Source: an uncultured Pelagibacteraceae bacterium (GTDB taxonomy: Bacteria; Pseudomonadota; Alphaproteobacteria; Pelagibacterales; Pelagibacteraceae). From it: 64,000 bases of DNA. Below the pieces are notes generated by a model, which saw nothing but the letters and a program-made list of their open reading frames with translations, was not told the origin of the DNA and did not search any database. The stretch spans positions 124,001 to 188,000 of the forward strand of contig CACEQR010000001.1 in assembly GCA_902561765.1 (NCBI GenBank), read 5' to 3'. Of the stretch, positions 33,858 to 43,640 are shown in pieces (the stretch's first letter is position 1; the number at the start of each line of letters is the position of its first letter). The translations under genes were made by a program, and so were the position numbers.

Positions 33858-34640
33858 TTAAATTTCTATTTCTCCCCTTAAAAAAGTAATTGCTTCACCT
33901 CCTATTGTAACCCTATCTCCATTATGAGTACAATAAAGTTTGCCTCCTCTTTTTGAGATTTGGTGAGCTAATAATTCTTTTTTATTCAGGGTTTTAGACC
34001 AATAAGGAATTAGCTCACAATGAGCTGATCCAGTAACTGGATCTTCTGGAATACCAAGTTTTGGTGCAAAATTTCTAGAAACAAAGTCAATTTTATTTCC
34101 CTTAGCGGTAACAATTACTGATGAATAATCTAAATTTTTTAATTTATCCATATTAGGATAAATATTTTTAATTTCATCCTCATTATCAAAAATAGCAACT
34201 GCATCTCTATGTCTATAAAGTTTTTTTGGTCTACTACCTAAGGCTTCTGCGACCTGATCTATATTTTTATCAACCCTAGGGTCTCTGGATGGGAAATCCA
34301 TTAAATATATTTTGTCTTTATAGGAAACATTTAGAATATCATTGATTTTTGTTTTAAATATAACTTTATTTAAGTTTATTTTTAATTCTTTTAAAATTAC
34401 ATGAGCACTTGCTAATGTTGGATGACCAGCTAAATCTAATTCAGCTACCGGTGTAAACCAACGAATTTCAAAATTATTATCTTTTTTTACGAAAAATGCA
34501 GTTTCAGATAAATTATTTTCTTGAGCTATATTTTGCATAATATCTTCACTTATCCATTGTTTTAAAGGACACACTGCAGCTGGATTTCCCTCAAATATTT
34601 TTGAAGTGAAAGCATCAACTTGGTAAATAGGTATTTTCAT
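33858..34640 (-). CDS. PhzF-family isomerase/epimerase
   Basis: QVDAFTSKIFEGNPAAVCPL, NNLSETAFFV, ELDLAGHPTLASAHV, DPVTGSAHCELIPYW. Confidence 0.92.
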   Translation of the reverse strand: MKIPIYQVDAFTSKIFEGNPAAVCPLKQWISEDIMQNIAQENNLSETAFFVKKDNNFEIRWFTPVAELDLAGHPTLASAHVILKELKINLNKVIFKTKINDILNVSYKDKIYLMDFPSRDPRVDKNIDQVAEALGSRPKKLYRHRDAVAIFDNEDEIKNIYPNMDKLKNLDYSSVIVTAKGNKIDFVSRNFAPKLGIPEDPVTGSAHCELIPYWSKTLNKKELLAHQISKRGGKLYCTHNGDRVTIGGEAITFLRGEIEI

Positions 34641-34646
34641 TTATTT

Positions 34647-35693
34647 TTAAGCAGAAAATATTTTTGAAAAATTTCTTCTTTCTCTATTTTTCCAGTGGCC
34701 GTTATGGTAAGCATCGCTTGCTATTAAAGGTAGTACACTAGTTGCTTCAGCAAAAACCATTTGTTCTTTAGTTATGTCTACTTTACCCCATGAACTTGCC
34801 TCTTTTAATGTAGAACTACTGCATGCCCCATCTCTTGAGTCAGCAACTGTTATTTGAATGGCATACTTATGCATATCAACATTTTTACCTAAAAGTTCTG
34901 CACAAATAACAGTGTCTTGAATAAAATTTTTAGGCACACCTCCACCAATCATAAATAGACCAGATCCTTTAGATCTTATTTTAATTTCAGTTAATTCTCT
35001 AAACTCTCTTATCGAGTCAATTGTAATATGATTTTTTGGGTTCCTCTCTTGATGCATAACAAGCCCAAAACCCGCACTAGAATCAGTAAACGCTGGGCAA
35101 AAAATTGGAATATTATTGTCATATGCAACTTCGATTAATGAGTCTTTTTTTTTTGCATTTGTTTTAAGGTATTTTCCAATTTCCTTTATAAATTCTCTTG
35201 ACGTATAGCTTTTAGGTTCTAATTGGTCTGCGATCTCACCAATTATTTTATCACACATTTGAAGTTCATCTTCATCTATGTAAGTATCATAAATTCTATC
35301 AATATAATTACTTCTTAATTCAGTATCATCTTGATATTGAGAACCTTGATAATGTTTAAAACCTATAGCTTCAAAAAAATCCATATCAATTATTGAAGCT
35401 CCAGTAGCAACTATTGCATCAACCATGTTGTATTTAACTAAATCCCTATAAATGTGCATACATCCTGCTGCTGAGGTGGATCCTGCAAGAGTTAGAAAGA
35501 TTGTACAATCTTTATCTTTTATCATCTCATTATAAATATTTGCTGCATTTGCAGTCTCTCTTGAAACAAAAGACATTTTCTCCATTGAGGAAACAATTTT
35601 TCTTGCATCAAAAGAAGTTATATCAATATGCTCTACCTCTTTACTGAGTAAATTACTTTTTCTATTACTTGGTTGGTTTTTATTATCTGACAT
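34647..35693 (-). CDS. deoxyhypusine synthase-like protein
   Basis: DHS-type AGSTSAAGCM, AIVATGASIIDMDFFEAIG, GGGVPKNFIQDT, DSRDGACSSSTLKEASSWGK (SWGK carries the catalytic-Lys position). Confidence 0.9.
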   Translation of the reverse strand: MSDNKNQPSNRKSNLLSKEVEHIDITSFDARKIVSSMEKMSFVSRETANAANIYNEMIKDKDCTIFLTLAGSTSAAGCMHIYRDLVKYNMVDAIVATGASIIDMDFFEAIGFKHYQGSQYQDDTELRSNYIDRIYDTYIDEDELQMCDKIIGEIADQLEPKSYTSREFIKEIGKYLKTNAKKKDSLIEVAYDNNIPIFCPAFTDSSAGFGLVMHQERNPKNHITIDSIREFRELTEIKIRSKGSGLFMIGGGVPKNFIQDTVICAELLGKNVDMHKYAIQITVADSRDGACSSSTLKEASSWGKVDITKEQMVFAEATSVLPLIASDAYHNGHWKNRERRNFSKIFSA

Positions 35694-36871
35694 TAAGCAA
35701 CAAGAAACTCTTTATTTGCTTCTTTGTCATACATCGTCATAATTGGATTATCCTCAACTTCATAAATTTCATCAGAATAAAATCCGTTAAAGTTGGTTCT
35801 AAAAGTAAGTCCATAAGCTCCCAATTGTCCAAGCTCTATATAATCGTTTTCTTTTATATTGTTAGGTAAGATAAAAGGGCCTTTCATATAATCCATGCTA
35901 TCACATGTTGGGCCATAGAAATCAAATGATGTTAGTTTTTTTGAAATAACTCTGCCATCAGTTATCATTTTTGATGGATATACAATATTTGGGACACCAG
36001 CATCAAACAAGGTTCCATATGTTCCATCATTTATATAAAGTTTTTGTTTTTTTCTTAAATCTACTCTCACTATTGTTGAACCACTTTCAGCAACAATTGC
36101 CCTACCAGGTTCACATATAATTTCTGGAAGTTTTTCTATTTTTAAATTTTCTAAACTTTTTTTGATTTCATTGAAGTAGTTATCTAAGGATTGAGGTACT
36201 AAATCAGGATAAACTGTTGGAAAACCTCCGCCAACATTTATTACATCAGGTATTATTTTAGTTTTTTTTATAATATTACCAATTTCAAATATTCCTTTAG
36301 AATATGAAATCGGGTGCATACACTGTGATCCAACATGGAAACTTAATCCAATTTTTTTTGCATATTGTTTAGTTAATCTTAGAAGCCCAACAGCTTCATT
36401 GCTAATTGCTCCAAATTTTTTCGATAAATCAATCTCTGCATGTTCATTAGATACAGAAACTCTCACAAATAAACTCAAATCCTTTGCATGGTTTGTACTT
36501 TCAAGAATTTTTATTAATTCATCTTTAGTATCTAAAGAAAAAGTTTTTACGTTATATTTATAATATGCATCTTTTATACTTTCTCTACTCTTTACCGTAT
36601 GCATATAAGAACAATCAGCGTTCTGACTAATTTTTCTTATTGTCTCTATTTCTTTAATTGAAGCTACATCAAAACTATTTATTCCACTTTCAAGGATAGC
36701 TTTCAAAACTACTGGATGTGGATTAGTTTTTAAGGCATATAAGATTTTGCCTGGGAAGTTTTTTTGGAAATATTTTGAGGCCAATTTTATTGACTCTTTT
36801 CTAATACAGTAAACAGGTTTTTTCGGTCTCAGCTGATTAACTAGCTCTTCAACTGACTTAAATTTTTGCAT
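35693..36871 (-). CDS. ornithine/lysine decarboxylase (fold III PLP)
   Basis: PLP Lys ILYALKTNPHP, SFHVGSQC, GGGFPTVYP, CEPGRAIVAES, GPTCDSMD; SD-like AGAGG 7 nt before ATG. Confidence 0.93.
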   Translation of the reverse strand: MQKFKSVEELVNQLRPKKPVYCIRKESIKLASKYFQKNFPGKILYALKTNPHPVVLKAILESGINSFDVASIKEIETIRKISQNADCSYMHTVKSRESIKDAYYKYNVKTFSLDTKDELIKILESTNHAKDLSLFVRVSVSNEHAEIDLSKKFGAISNEAVGLLRLTKQYAKKIGLSFHVGSQCMHPISYSKGIFEIGNIIKKTKIIPDVINVGGGFPTVYPDLVPQSLDNYFNEIKKSLENLKIEKLPEIICEPGRAIVAESGSTIVRVDLRKKQKLYINDGTYGTLFDAGVPNIVYPSKMITDGRVISKKLTSFDFYGPTCDSMDYMKGPFILPNNIKENDYIELGQLGAYGLTFRTNFNGFYSDEIYEVEDNPIMTMYDKEANKEFLVA

Positions 36872-36946
36872 ATCTGCACCTCTAAAAAAAATTTACAAAA
36901 AAAACTGCATATCTAGTATGCAAGTTTCATAAATGCAGCATTTATG
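36867..36946. promoter_or_regulatory. cluster of dyads and a direct repeat in the ODC leader / ODC-regA divergent spacer
   Basis: CATAAATGC-A-GCATTTATG (36928-36946, 9-bp arms); TGCATA-tctag-TATGCA (36906-36922); TGCATATCT direct repeat at 36867-36875 and 36906-36914, the first spanning the ODC start codon. Confidence 0.55.
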
Positions 36947-37014
36947 CTTAAAAATGATTAATGTAAAGTAAATAATGCTATTGAAATATTAAATTTTATT
37001 TCCATATAGGATGT

Positions 37015-37578
37015 ATGAATAATCAACCAACACTCCAAAAACTAAGTGATTTCGAGGATAAATCACTACTAATTGTAGATGACGATAATCCATTTAGACA
37101 AAGATTGGCTAGAGCTATGGAAAAAAGAGGTTTTACAGTTACACAAGCTGAGAGTGTAAAGATTGGTATTGAGACAGTTAAATCGCAAAGTCCGGCATTT
37201 GCAGTTGTGGATCTTAGATTAAATGATGGAAATGGATTAGAAGTTGTAAAAGAAATTCAAAAGGGAAATATAAAAAGTAGAATTATAATGTTAACAGGAT
37301 ATGGCAATATTCCAACTGCCGTTGCAGCGATAAAAGAGGGTGCCATTGATTATATTGCTAAACCAGCAGATGCAGATGATGTTGAAAAAGCTCTTTTAGC
37401 AGATCCTAACCAAAAAGCAGCTCCACCAGAAAACCCTATGTCAGCAGATAGAGTAAAGTGGGAACATATTCACAGAGTTTTCGAATTATGTAATAGGAAC
37501 GTCTCTGAGACAGCAAGAAGACTAAAAATGCACCGAAGAACTCTTCAGAGAATATTATCTAAAAGATCTCCTAAATAA
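37015..37578 (+). CDS. regA: RegA/PrrA/ActR-family response regulator
   Basis: Receiver LLIVDDDNPFRQRLARAMEKRGF, VDLRLNDGNGLEVV, C-terminal HTH NRNVSETARRLKMHRRTLQRILSKRSP. Confidence 0.93.
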   Translation: MNNQPTLQKLSDFEDKSLLIVDDDNPFRQRLARAMEKRGFTVTQAESVKIGIETVKSQSPAFAVVDLRLNDGNGLEVVKEIQKGNIKSRIIMLTGYGNIPTAVAAIKEGAIDYIAKPADADDVEKALLADPNQKAAPPENPMSADRVKWEHIHRVFELCNRNVSETARRLKMHRRTLQRILSKRSPK

Positions 37579-37579
37579 G

Positions 37580-38509
37580 TTAATTTTTCGTAAGTCTTAA
37601 AAATACATCTTCAAGATCACCATCATCAGTTGAAATATCTTGAATTATCACATCTTGTTTTTTTATTTCAGTGATTATTTTATCAATATTTATTCTGCTT
37701 TTTTCATATGATAAGACCAATTTATTTTCTTCATTAGATATTATTTTTAAAGATTCAAAGAACTTATCTTTAATATTAATTTTTTTATCTGTAGTAAAAT
37801 AAACAACTTTTGTTTGTATTCTTTGCAAAAGATTTCTTGTAGTATCTAATGCAACTAAATTTCCATCACTTAAAATACCTATTCTATCACACATTTTTTC
37901 AGCCTCCTCAAGATAATGAGTAGTTAATATTGTTGTAACTCCTTGTTTATTAAGTGACCTTACATTTTCCCATAATGTAGTCCTTAATTCTACATCTACC
38001 CCTGCAGTAGGTTCATCCAAAATTATAATTGGTGGCTGATGTACCATTGCTTTAGCAACAAGCAATCTTCTTTTCATACCGCCTGACAAACTTCTGGCAT
38101 AACTATCAGCTTGTTTCTCTAATGATACTAGCTTTAATATTGTATCTGTTATTCTATCTTTTTCTCTAACTCCATACAAACCCGCCTGAAGTTCTAATAG
38201 TTTTCTTGGACTAAAAAATGGATCAAAGTTTACCTCTTGAGGAACAATTCCTATAGAAGCTCTAACTTGTCTCGGATTTTTATCTAAATTAAATCCCCAA
38301 ACATTTACCTCACCACTGGTTTTTACAACAGAACCACCCAATATATTTATAAATGTACTTTTTCCGGCTCCATTTGGGCCCAATAATCCAAAAATTTCAC
38401 CTTCTTTCACTTCTAAGTTTAAATTGTTTAGTGCGTGAGTTTGTTTCGAGCCATTTTTTGTATAAACTTTATTTAAGTTTTTAACAGTTAAAACGTTTTT
38501 TTTATTCAT
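37580..38509 (-). CDS. ABC-2 type transporter ATP-binding protein
   Basis: GLLGPNGAGKSTFINILGG, LSGGMKRRLLVAKAM, IIILDEPTAGVD. Confidence 0.92.
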   Translation of the reverse strand: MNKKNVLTVKNLNKVYTKNGSKQTHALNNLNLEVKEGEIFGLLGPNGAGKSTFINILGGSVVKTSGEVNVWGFNLDKNPRQVRASIGIVPQEVNFDPFFSPRKLLELQAGLYGVREKDRITDTILKLVSLEKQADSYARSLSGGMKRRLLVAKAMVHQPPIIILDEPTAGVDVELRTTLWENVRSLNKQGVTTILTTHYLEEAEKMCDRIGILSDGNLVALDTTRNLLQRIQTKVVYFTTDKKINIKDKFFESLKIISNEENKLVLSYEKSRINIDKIITEIKKQDVIIQDISTDDGDLEDVFLRLTKN

Positions 38510-38559
38510 ATGAAGGGTTACATTTATTACATTTAAAGAAATTAATATATCATTACACC

Positions 38560-41337
38560 ATGCAAAAAATTAAAAAAAGTGACCATTTTTACTTGATAGA
38601 TGGTTCAGGTTATATTTTTAGAGCATATTATGCTTTGCCTCCTCTGACTAGAAAAAGTGACGGTTTGCCAGTTGGAGCAGTAAGTGGGTTTTGCAATATG
38701 CTTTTTAAATTATTAGAGGATTCAAAATCAAATGATAACTTAGAAAAACCCACACACTTTGCTGTAATATTTGATTCAGCAAGAAAAAATTTTAGAAATG
38801 AAATTTATTCAGATTATAAAGGAAATAGATCTGATGCACCTGACGATTTAATTCCTCAATTTGAATATATAAGAAAATCTGTAAAAGCATTTAATCTTCC
38901 TTCGATTGAATTAATAAATTACGAGGCAGATGATTTGATAGCAACCTATGTAGAGAAAATTTTAGAAATAGGTGCAAAAGTAACGATAGTTTCCTCTGAC
39001 AAAGATTTAATGCAACTATACAAGAAAGGCGTGAGAATTTATGATCCTATGAAGAATAAATTTATAAATGAAGATGATGTATTAAATAAATTTGGAGTCA
39101 CAGCAGAAAAAGTAATAGATGTTCAATCTTTAGCTGGCGATAGTACAGATAATGTGCCTGGTGTACCTGGTATTGGGGTTAAGACAGCAGCTGAGTTAAT
39201 TAATCAATATGGAAATTTAGAAAATTTATTAAAAAATGCATCAAAAATAAAACAAAATAAAAGAAGAGAAACTTTAATCAATAATAAGGATGATGCAATT
39301 GTAAGTAAAAAACTAGTTACATTAAAAAAAGATGTACCAATAAAAAATAAAATCGAAGAATTCATATTAAAAAATGTAGATAAAGATAAGCTTTACTCTT
39401 TCTTAAGGGAAATGGAATTTAATAGACTGTTAAGTTCTGCAATCTCAAAATACGGAAATACAAATGATCAGGAAGTTAAAAATGTTGAAAAAAATACAGA
39501 AAAATTATCAGAAATAAAAAAAAGTAATTATCAATTAATAAAAAATGAGAAAGAAATAAAAGATTTGATGAAATTATCCGAGGAAATAGGCGAATTTGCA
39601 ATAGATACTGAAACAACTTCATTAGATCCTCACACTACAAAATTAGTTGGTATTTCAATCTCTAACAAAATTGGAAAAGCTTACTACATTCCACTTAATC
39701 ACGTTAGTGGAGACAATCTAGAAGAAAAAAAAGTATTAAGTATTTTAAAGGATTACTTAGAGGATGAAAGTATTAAAAAAATAGGACAAAATATTAAGTT
39801 TGATTTTATCGTTTTCTATCACCGTGGAATAACATTAAATTCAATGGAAGATACCATGCTTATGTCTTACACTTTAGACGCTGGTAAAAATAGACATAAC
39901 ATGGATACTCTCTCAGAGATCCATCTTGACCATAAAACTATTAAATATAAAGATTTGGTTGGAACTGGTAAAAAACAAATTAATTTTTCTGAAGTAGATA
40001 TAGCTCAAGCTAAGGATTATGCAGCAGAGGATTCGGATATAACATTTCGTTTATACAAAATTTTTCTTAAATCTTTAAAAGCAGAAAAATTATTGAATAT
40101 TTATGAGTTATTTGAGAAGCCTCTTATAAAAATACTGGCACATATGGAGATTAAGGGGATTAAACTTGATAGGTCCTCGCTTCATAAACTATCTACTAAA
40201 TTCTCAATTAAAATAGAAAATTTAGAAAAATCAATTTTTAAAATTTCAAAAAAAAAATTTAATATTGGATCAACCAAACAACTTGGTGAAATTATGTATA
40301 ATGATTTAAAAATTGCAGCACTAAAAAAAACAAAAAAAGGTAGTTTTGCAACTAGTGCTTCTGTATTGGAAGATTTAGCTTTTAAAGGTTATGAGTTTCC
40401 TAAACTCATATTGGAGTGGAGACAACTAAGTAAATTAAAGAATACCTATTCCGATGCATTGCCAGAACATATAAATCAAAATACTAAAAGAGTGCACACT
40501 TCTTTTTTATTAGCATCAACATCTACTGGTAGGCTCGCATCTAGCGAACCCAATTTACAAAATATACCAATAAAATCTGAGGATGGTAAGGATATAAGAA
40601 AAGCTTTTGTTTCTGAAAAAAATAACAAACTAATTTCTGCTGATTATAATCAAGTTGAGATGAGAATATTGGCAGATCTAGCTGATGTTAAACAGTTAAA
40701 AAAAGCATTTTTAAATAATGAAGATATACATACATTAACTGCAAGTCAGGTTTTTGGAAAAGAAATTAATAAAATTGATGCTGAGACCAGACGAAAAGCA
40801 AAAGCAATTAATTTCGGAATTATTTATGGAATATCTCAATATGGATTGGCTAAACAAATAAATGTTTCAAATAACGAGGCCGAGGAATTTTTAAATTCAT
40901 ACTTTAAAAAATTTCCAGAAATTAAAGACTACATGAAAACAACAGTAAATTTTTGTAGAAAAAGTGGATATGTGAGTAATATATTCGGAAGAAAAACTCA
41001 TCTTACTGGCATTAATGATAAAAATTTTAATGTAAGAAATTTTCAAGAGAGAGCGGCGATTAATGCTCCAATTCAAGGCTCAGCCTCAGAAATCATGAGA
41101 TTAGCAATGATCAGAATAAATAATGAAATTTCTAGTAATAAAAAAAACAGTCTTAAAATGTTATTACAAATCCACGACGAGTTAATTTTTGAAGAAAGCT
41201 CAAAAGAAACAAAAAAAAGTACAAAATTAATAAAGGATTTAATGTTAAGTGTTAAAGATAGTGAATTACATTCATTTTCAATTCCACTTTTAGTCGACGT
41301 AAATATTGGAGAAAATTGGGGTGAACTACATAAGTAA
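38560..41337 (+). CDS. polA: DNA polymerase I with both exonuclease domains
   Basis: 5'-3' exo NFRNEIYSDYKGNR, VQSLAGDSTDNVPGVPGIG; 3'-5' exo FAIDTETTSLD and YAAEDSDIT; polymerase SADYNQVEMRILADL, RRKAKAINFGIIYG, LLQIHDELIFE. Confidence 0.97.
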   Translation: MQKIKKSDHFYLIDGSGYIFRAYYALPPLTRKSDGLPVGAVSGFCNMLFKLLEDSKSNDNLEKPTHFAVIFDSARKNFRNEIYSDYKGNRSDAPDDLIPQFEYIRKSVKAFNLPSIELINYEADDLIATYVEKILEIGAKVTIVSSDKDLMQLYKKGVRIYDPMKNKFINEDDVLNKFGVTAEKVIDVQSLAGDSTDNVPGVPGIGVKTAAELINQYGNLENLLKNASKIKQNKRRETLINNKDDAIVSKKLVTLKKDVPIKNKIEEFILKNVDKDKLYSFLREMEFNRLLSSAISKYGNTNDQEVKNVEKNTEKLSEIKKSNYQLIKNEKEIKDLMKLSEEIGEFAIDTETTSLDPHTTKLVGISISNKIGKAYYIPLNHVSGDNLEEKKVLSILKDYLEDESIKKIGQNIKFDFIVFYHRGITLNSMEDTMLMSYTLDAGKNRHNMDTLSEIHLDHKTIKYKDLVGTGKKQINFSEVDIAQAKDYAAEDSDITFRLYKIFLKSLKAEKLLNIYELFEKPLIKILAHMEIKGIKLDRSSLHKLSTKFSIKIENLEKSIFKISKKKFNIGSTKQLGEIMYNDLKIAALKKTKKGSFATSASVLEDLAFKGYEFPKLILEWRQLSKLKNTYSDALPEHINQNTKRVHTSFLLASTSTGRLASSEPNLQNIPIKSEDGKDIRKAFVSEKNNKLISADYNQVEMRILADLADVKQLKKAFLNNEDIHTLTASQVFGKEINKIDAETRRKAKAINFGIIYGISQYGLAKQINVSNNEAEEFLNSYFKKFPEIKDYMKTTVNFCRKSGYVSNIFGRKTHLTGINDKNFNVRNFQERAAINAPIQGSASEIMRLAMIRINNEISSNKKNSLKMLLQIHDELIFEESSKETKKSTKLIKDLMLSVKDSELHSFSIPLLVDVNIGENWGELHK

Positions 41338-41385
41338 ACAAACAATTGCCCTAATATGAACAATTTAGTATTTTTATTCTAAATT

Positions 41386-42090
41386 ATGTCACAAACAATT
41401 GCTTTAGTAGATGATGATAGAAATCTTTTAACATCTGTACAGATGGCCTTGGAGGAGGAAGGTTTCAAAGTACAAACTTATATAGATGGCGAAAATGCAC
41501 TTGTTGGATTAACAAGAACTCCTCCTGATCTTGCTGTAATTGATATTAAAATGCCAAGAATGGATGGTGAAGAACTTCTAAGAAAACTTAGAAAAAAAAC
41601 TTCTATGCCGGTTATATTTTTAACTTCAAAAGATCAGGTAACTGACGAAGTAAGTGGCTTGAAATTAGGAGCAGATGATTTTGTTGGTAAAACAGGAGGT
41701 TTCTCAACTAAAGTATTAGTAGAAAGGATTAAAGTCCAATTAAGAAAAAAAGATAAAGACACTAACATTGAAGAAAATAAAAATATAATTTCTCATGGTA
41801 AATTAAAATTAGATCCTTCTCAACTTGAATGCGAATGGGATGGTAAACAATTGCCAGATAAACTTACTACAACTGAATTCAAAATTGTTGAAGAGCTTGC
41901 AAAAAGACCAGGCATGATTAAAGAGAGAGCTTTATTGATGGACGTTGCCTACCGTGAAGATACTGATATAGAAGACAGGACCATTGATAGTCATGTCAAA
42001 AGAATAAGGAAAAAATTTAAAAAGATTGATAGTGATTTTTCAGCAATTGAAACAAGATATGGAAGTGGATATAGATGGAATGTTAAATAA
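41386..42090 (+). CDS. chvI: ChvI-type OmpR-family response regulator
   Basis: TIALVDDDRNLLTSVQMALEEEGF, VIFLTSKD, winged helix DRTIDSHVKRIRKKFKKID. Confidence 0.92.
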   Translation: MSQTIALVDDDRNLLTSVQMALEEEGFKVQTYIDGENALVGLTRTPPDLAVIDIKMPRMDGEELLRKLRKKTSMPVIFLTSKDQVTDEVSGLKLGADDFVGKTGGFSTKVLVERIKVQLRKKDKDTNIEENKNIISHGKLKLDPSQLECEWDGKQLPDKLTTTEFKIVEELAKRPGMIKERALLMDVAYREDTDIEDRTIDSHVKRIRKKFKKIDSDFSAIETRYGSGYRWNVK

Positions 42091-42095
42091 TTTTT

Positions 42096-43598
42096 ATGGG
42101 AAAAATACTAAAAAATCTTTCTATATTACAGAAATTCTTATTTATTAATTTAGTAGTCTTAGTAATTATAATAATCATCACATTTTTTTATTTAGGAGCC
42201 ATTCAAGATAATTTAGTAAATCAAAAACAAAAAAGTCATACAGATATAATTACTCAAACAATAACAAATTTGAAAAAGTCAAAAGTAAATTTTAATGAGA
42301 ATGGAATTAACGAATTTTTATTCTCAAAAAAATCAAGATTTCCATATTTTGAAAAATTAGATAGAGTTATATTTTTCGATAATCAATTAAATTGGATTGG
42401 AGACACAAGATCTGCTCCATCATCTTTACTGTTAATTGAGGAACTATCAGAACAATCAAACGAAAATGAATTTAATAATCAAGAAAATAAAAAAGAAACA
42501 AATTTTGATGAAGATCTTAACAGATTTTATTTATCTGGATCTGAAGAATCATACACAGATATAAAAAAAATAAATAATCAGTTCTTTGTTTTTAGTATCA
42601 ATCAAGTTAATTATCTGAATAATGAAGGATATATTCTTATAACTGAAAATGCTGATAATATAATTGCCCAAATAGAAGAAAGAGAGAATTTTATTATAAG
42701 AACAGCTTTTGTTGTGCTTCTTGTAATCCTAATTTTTTCATATGTTTTAAATAGATACTTTTTAAAACCAATTAAAAATCTGGTTACTTATACCAAAATT
42801 ATTAAAGATAAAAGTAAAGAAAAAACTGATATCGAAAATGTTAAAAATAGAAATGATGAATTAGGAATATTGTCAAAATCATTAGATGAAATGACAAATG
42901 AATTAAATAAAAGAATTACAACAGCAGAAAATTATTCTACAGATTTACTTCATGAAATCAGAAATCCTCTTGCTTCTCTAAAAAGTGCCTCAGAAATAAT
43001 TTCAGAAACAGAAGACAAAGTAAAAAGAGAAAAATTGATTAAAATTGTCTCTCATGATGTTGAAAGAATAGAAAGATTAATTACCGACTATTCTCAAATG
43101 CTTAAAGATGAGGCAGTAATCTCAACAGAAAAAATGCAAAAAATTAATCTTAAAGAAATTGCAAGTTCTGTCGTTGACGATTTCAATAATATTTATAATT
43201 CAAAAAAGAACATAGAAATTAAATTAAAATCTAATGGATCAGAGAATTATTTTATACTTGGCATTACGAATAGAATTGAACAAATTATTTCAAATTTACT
43301 TGAAAACTCAATTTCTTTTAGTGGTGAGAATCAAGAAATAATAGTAGAGGTCAGCAAAGATGAAAATGGTAGACATAAACTTGTTGTAATTGACGAAGGA
43401 AGAGGTTTTGACGAAAAAGATACAGATAAAATTTTTAACAGATTTTATAGTAATAGACCTGAAAATTTTGGAGAACATTCCGGACTAGGTCTAAATATAG
43501 TGAAAAACTTGGTCGAATTACACAATGGACAAATAAAAGCAGAAAATAACCTAAACAAAGGTGCAAAAGTTGAAATTATTTTCCCGGCGACCCAATGA
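42096..43598 (+). CDS. chvG: ChvG-type sensor histidine kinase
   Basis: Two TM segments, HAMP, H-box LLHEIRNPLASLKSA, G-box HSGLGLNIVKNLVELHNG; adjacent to chvI. Confidence 0.9.
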   Translation: MGKILKNLSILQKFLFINLVVLVIIIIITFFYLGAIQDNLVNQKQKSHTDIITQTITNLKKSKVNFNENGINEFLFSKKSRFPYFEKLDRVIFFDNQLNWIGDTRSAPSSLLLIEELSEQSNENEFNNQENKKETNFDEDLNRFYLSGSEESYTDIKKINNQFFVFSINQVNYLNNEGYILITENADNIIAQIEERENFIIRTAFVVLLVILIFSYVLNRYFLKPIKNLVTYTKIIKDKSKEKTDIENVKNRNDELGILSKSLDEMTNELNKRITTAENYSTDLLHEIRNPLASLKSASEIISETEDKVKREKLIKIVSHDVERIERLITDYSQMLKDEAVISTEKMQKINLKEIASSVVDDFNNIYNSKKNIEIKLKSNGSENYFILGITNRIEQIISNLLENSISFSGENQEIIVEVSKDENGRHKLVVIDEGRGFDEKDTDKIFNRFYSNRPENFGEHSGLGLNIVKNLVELHNGQIKAENNLNKGAKVEIIFPATQ

Positions 43599-43640
43599 AA
43601 AGTTGATTATTATAAATAAAGTTGTTACAAGCCGAAGCTT

